The notes beneath the pieces are model-generated. The model had not been told where the DNA came from. It saw nothing but the letters and a program-made list of their open reading frames with translations, and searched no databases. A stretch of DNA of 64,000 bases, taken from Siphonodentalium dalli (lineage: Eukaryota; Mollusca; Scaphopoda; Gadilida; Siphonodentaliidae). The stretch is taken from contig CP136069.1 of assembly GCA_032622095.1 (NCBI GenBank), positions 170,742,394 through 170,806,393 of the forward strand. The letters are read 5' to 3'. The first letter of the stretch is position 1. The number at the start of each line of letters is the position of its first letter. A program made the translations under genes and the position numbers. Below are positions 61,020 through 64,000 of the stretch, in pieces.

Positions 61020-61960
61020 ACTTTTATGACATGAATAATCTTTCACTGTTTTATGCACCAAAACATCTGTATAACAGCACTTTCCAAAGAGTGCATTACC
61101 ATTACCTCATATCTGAAGATCATAAGGAGGTACTTTATTTATCTTGATTCAATATATCTCATAAATATGTTCAGTTAGAAGACAGCCACCCACAAGGAAT
61201 GTTCTATCAGCGTGTGCTCAATATTATCAAGTGATGTCGCAATTCACTGCCGATCTCTTCGCTTTACGAATTATAACACATCAGATCATATGAGTATGAA
61301 CTAATGGTTACACCGGTGTAAATATGGTTCGGAGTGACATCTAGCAGATGCGGGAGGAATATATAGGAGCGAATAAAAAAGACACTGGGCCCTGAGTTGT
61401 CAATAGCCTAGTATGCTTTTTGCATACAAAAAATCATTACACCTCTTCCCTATGATTTCCCATAGGTATAATAGCCATTGGCACAGGAATTAACCCTTTG
61501 TAGTGAAGTTTGAATGTTTTGATGTAGTCTAAAATATGACAGTACTTTTAGTGCGGTTCTGACACTAGTTACGAGAACATAAGATTTAAAGGCGAATTTC
61601 CTGCTAGACGGACATGATTCTTTTGCGTGAAAAGTTTCCCCAAATGTATCTTTTTCAGATGTAAAGAAAATTTTGGAACCAAAATTCATATTGCCAACAG
61701 TAAACGCTAAACCGTTAGCACTGAGGCCTATGGAAAACATTTACACCAGTGTAACCTAAAGCAATAAGCATATTACTTGTAGTTAATACTTATAATCAAT
61801 TCAGCCGATACGCTACGAAATATGTAGGAGATGTTGTGTTCACATCTCTGATTATCAGACAATCTGACGCCGGATTACTGACTCTAAATCCATCACAGAA
61901 CGATGACATTAACATCAGACAAATGAATTGCTTATACAATTTAATAACACACGGAAAGCA
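61020..61960 (+). repeat. Dispersed repeat F, copy 2, interrupted by an insertion
   Basis: 61020-61304 and 61757-61960 together match blocks of 52331-53262. They are separated by a TAA-flanked element. Confidence 0.65.
61302..61759. mobile_element. PIF/Harbinger-like MITE with TAA duplication
   Basis: The ends GGTTACACCGGTGTAAAT (61306) and ATTTACACCAGTGTAACC (ending 61756) are inverse. TAA lies at 61302-61304 and 61757-61759. The paralogous segment near 53030-53060 runs from GAGTATGCAT into AATAAGCATATTAC without it. Three-base TWA duplication is the PIF/Harbinger signature. A 96-codon minus frame (61450-61740) lies inside; it has no transposase motif. Confidence 0.7.
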
Positions 61961-62104
61961 TGGCAGTCAGAAGGTTAGTTTCATGAAATTCTTATTCTGC
62001 CTTGCGTGTCAAAGGTCCACAAATGTTTCAAGTGTTAAGCGCAACCTATAGTTATTTATCGCCTTTTTTACCTAACTGTGATCCAAATAATACATATAGA
62101 CACA

Positions 62105-62580
62105 TCCCGGATGTGTTCCTCGAAACTAATCTGAAATTGTTATAGTGTATTTAATTATTCAGAAAGGCAATTTGGTTACAATTTAGATCGGTCATGAAGC
62201 AGGAAACAACCGCCTTGAGAATCAGGTTACTTGTCGTCGAGGCGCCATACCATCGAATTATTTATATCTCCCCATATTTGAATTCATACTGTCACCTAAC
62301 AAAGATGACATAGCACATCAGTATACATCGTAATAGAAGCACTGGTATCAACCATATGTAGTTCACAACCTTGACACATTACAGGGTTTAGCTTTATACT
62401 TGAAATGTTTGTGGGCTATTATCACGCCAGTACCGGATGTGTTCCCGACATTGTCGGTCATGACGCCATATGTGTAACATCTAACATTGGGCCTGATCTC
62501 AAACTGTCGCGGGGTATTTAGTTATTCAGAAAGACAAATCGGAAACAATTTAGATTCCACGTAAAGCAGGAAATATTCGG
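62105..62580 (+). repeat. Two-copy degenerate repeat, spacing about 340-365 bp
   Basis: CCGGATGTGTTCC ... TATTTAATTATTCAGAAAGG- ... ACAATTTAGAT ... AAGCAGGAAA occurs at 62108-62210 and 62433-62570. Confidence 0.6.
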
Positions 62581-62957
62581 CTTGTGAAATTGGCTAGTAG
62601 CCAACGTGTTAAGACTCAGACAAGAATTTAAATCAATCTCGGAAAGGGATCTAATAGATTTATTCAGTAAAAGACGCCCCATATAGGGACAGGTTGTCTT
62701 GTACAAATAATAATAACAGTGTAGCATGTGAAATAATATAATAACTTGACATTAAAAACATTTCATAATAGCGATAATTATATGTATATATATATTCGTT
62801 AATTGTGTATAGTCTTATCATACACGATTCACCACTACGTTATTTGTCTACTTTAGTTGTGATCTGGCCTCGGATAACCGCTTGACTACGTTGCAGATTT
62901 CGGAGCAAAAGTGAGTTGTGTCGGTGGCTAAAATATGTGCCAGTTGGTCCGATTTAC
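62581..62957. other. No gene recognised
   Basis: A+T-rich spacer preceding the minus-strand LINE relic. Confidence 0.35.
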
Positions 62958-63060
62958 TCATCGATCGAAAATTGACAAAACGAAGGAAGATTTTGACAAT
63001 CCATTATGAAGTGCTTCTCATCTTCGATGGCTTCGTCGATGCACAGTCGTCTGACTGATG
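62958..63060 (-). pseudogene. LINE C-terminal zinc-motif relic
   Basis: The minus strand reads RLCIDEAIEDEKHFIMDCQN, matching the C ... E-D-E-x-H-F-x3-C end motif of LINE polymerases; an in-frame stop follows shortly. In-frame TAG lies just upstream and the RT domain is missing. It may belong to the same element as the zinc knuckles at 63846-63999, which lie 5' of it on the same strand. Confidence 0.45.
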
Positions 63061-63085
63061 CCTAAAGGAATTGGTTGTTGAGCGT

Positions 63086-63146
63086 GAAGAACGATTATTA
63101 CTGATTCTTAGATTCGAAGTCGAAGAACGATTATTACTGATTCTTA
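63086..63146. repeat. Two-copy 36-bp tandem repeat
   Basis: GAAGAACGATTATTACTGAT occurs at 63086 and 63122, both continuing TCTTA. It is open on the minus strand as repeated RISNNRSS. Confidence 0.85.
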
Positions 63147-63150
63147 AACT

Positions 63151-63779
63151 CGTAAATGTTGAGCGGTCGGCTGGCGAAGCTCTGTTTAAAAACATGTGGT
63201 TCTAAAACAGAATCTCTTTTAAAAAGTCGATATGTTCTTAATTTATTATTACCAGTTTTTGAAACAACATCGCGCATTGTTCTGAAGTATTATAAAACGC
63301 AAATATTTGTACACGAATACACAATGGCATATCAATAAACATTACCAAGGTTGTACATGGAAATATGTAATGCAGTTTTCAGATTTTGCATTGACAAGGT
63401 ATTTATAATATTAGCTGAATCTCGCATGAATCTTTGCCAATGCATCATGATGACGGTCGGGTGGGTGACACATAATGTCACCATTCGCCCAACCGACAGC
63501 GTCAATCCACTCATACTGATTTATGTCTTTGAAAGCTCAAATATGTACCTCTCTTTCTGAGAGTAGAAATGTTGGAGCGACCTTGGCGAATTTTATTTCG
63601 AAGCAACATGCGATTTTTGTTTTGGAACAATCGGATCAACTTTCATATATTGTTTCGGAGGAATGTTCTCAACGACAGAAGCTGTACACAGTACCTGCGC
63701 TACGTGTTATGGAACAGGAATAATATTATTCGCATAAACTGAGTATGTGATGACTGTGGAATGGGTGGCCGACGACGAA
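63151..63779. other. Probable remains of the same minus-strand LINE; no intact gene
   Basis: Part of the minus strand (about 63590-63680) has protein-like composition (SVVENIPPKQYMKVDPIV) before a stop, consistent with decayed ORF1 sequence. Plus-strand frames at 63156-63723 are not recognisable. Confidence 0.3.
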
Positions 63780-64000
63780 CTATATCTTTTTAGCATCTAT
63801 ATATGACATATGCTTCTCAGCTTTACAATGTTGACTGGGACATGGACATGGTCGGTCCATTGCAGCATGTGAACCTTGACAGTTTGAACATGTTTAAGGA
63901 TTTGTACAATCCTTATGATCATGACCAGAAATAGAACATCGTGCACATATGCTTTTTTTTACTTGTACAATGTTCCTGGCAATGGCCATACCCCTGACAT
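63780..64000 (-). pseudogene. Gag-like zinc-knuckle region of a LINE/retroelement, cut by window end
   Basis: Three zinc knuckles are readable on the minus strand: CQGYGHCQEHC (63967-63999), CARCSISGHDHKDC (63906-63947) and CSNCQGSHAAMDRPC (63846-63890). The spacing C-x2-C-x4-H-x4-C followed by C-x2-C-x3-H-x6-C is the ORF1/gag arrangement of I/Jockey/CR1-type LINEs. Knuckles 2 and 3 share a frame but have a TAA between them. Knuckle 1 is in another frame, with the shift in the eight-A run at 63953-63960. Dead copy; its 5' part lies beyond the window. Confidence 0.6.

Overview
This is a gene-poor, A+T-rich stretch of animal nuclear DNA made almost entirely of transposon remnants, tandem repeats and inverted repeats. 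I found no complete host gene, no tRNA or rRNA gene and no prokaryotic operon structure. The many TACATGTA runs, a Helitron carrying an internal tandem array (as in bivalve 'pearl'/HINE-type elements), and LINEs resembling those of marine invertebrates suggest a lophotrochozoan, possibly a mollusc. That identification is inference.

Layout. 0-10 kb: an AAGAAA-type repeat, short inverted-repeat elements, two copies of a TTAA-flanked element ('family A'), and a tandem array of about 385-bp units broken by a minus-strand Helitron. 10-14 kb: a 26-bp minisatellite, then a family A copy carrying two further insertions. 14-27 kb: a LINE scrap, a (GTCT)n-bearing repeat, a GGTACTC palindrome array, a 300-bp tandem array, paired CACGTG repeats, and two neighbouring TTAA-flanked hairpin-rich elements ('family C'). 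27.1-31.1 kb: a nearly full-length but dead LINE with endonuclease, reverse transcriptase and a decayed 2A-like motif. 32-37 kb: one weak exon candidate and a tandem segmental duplication in which one unit holds family A copy 5 and the other preserves the empty TTAA site. 37-43 kb: long, nearly perfect hairpins, a transposon-associated coding relic, and a 21-bp minisatellite that switches strand midway. 43-48.4 kb: a foldback element with a 10-bp target duplication and a 5'-truncated LINE inside a duplicated segment. 48.8-53.3 kb: family A copy 3 and more dispersed repeats. 53.5-56.6 kb: a Helitron-like element with an internal tandem array. 57-64 kb: tandem repeats, a TAA-flanked element with a paralogous empty site, and a minus-strand LINE relic with three gag-type zinc knuckles at the window edge.

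The proteins that can be recognised all belong to transposable elements and all carry disabling changes. The clearest results are structural: two insertions whose pre-insertion state can be read from paralogous copies in the same window, a three-level nested insertion, several long near-perfect palindromes, and a minisatellite with an inversion in its middle. I see no clear evidence of a new functional gene system.
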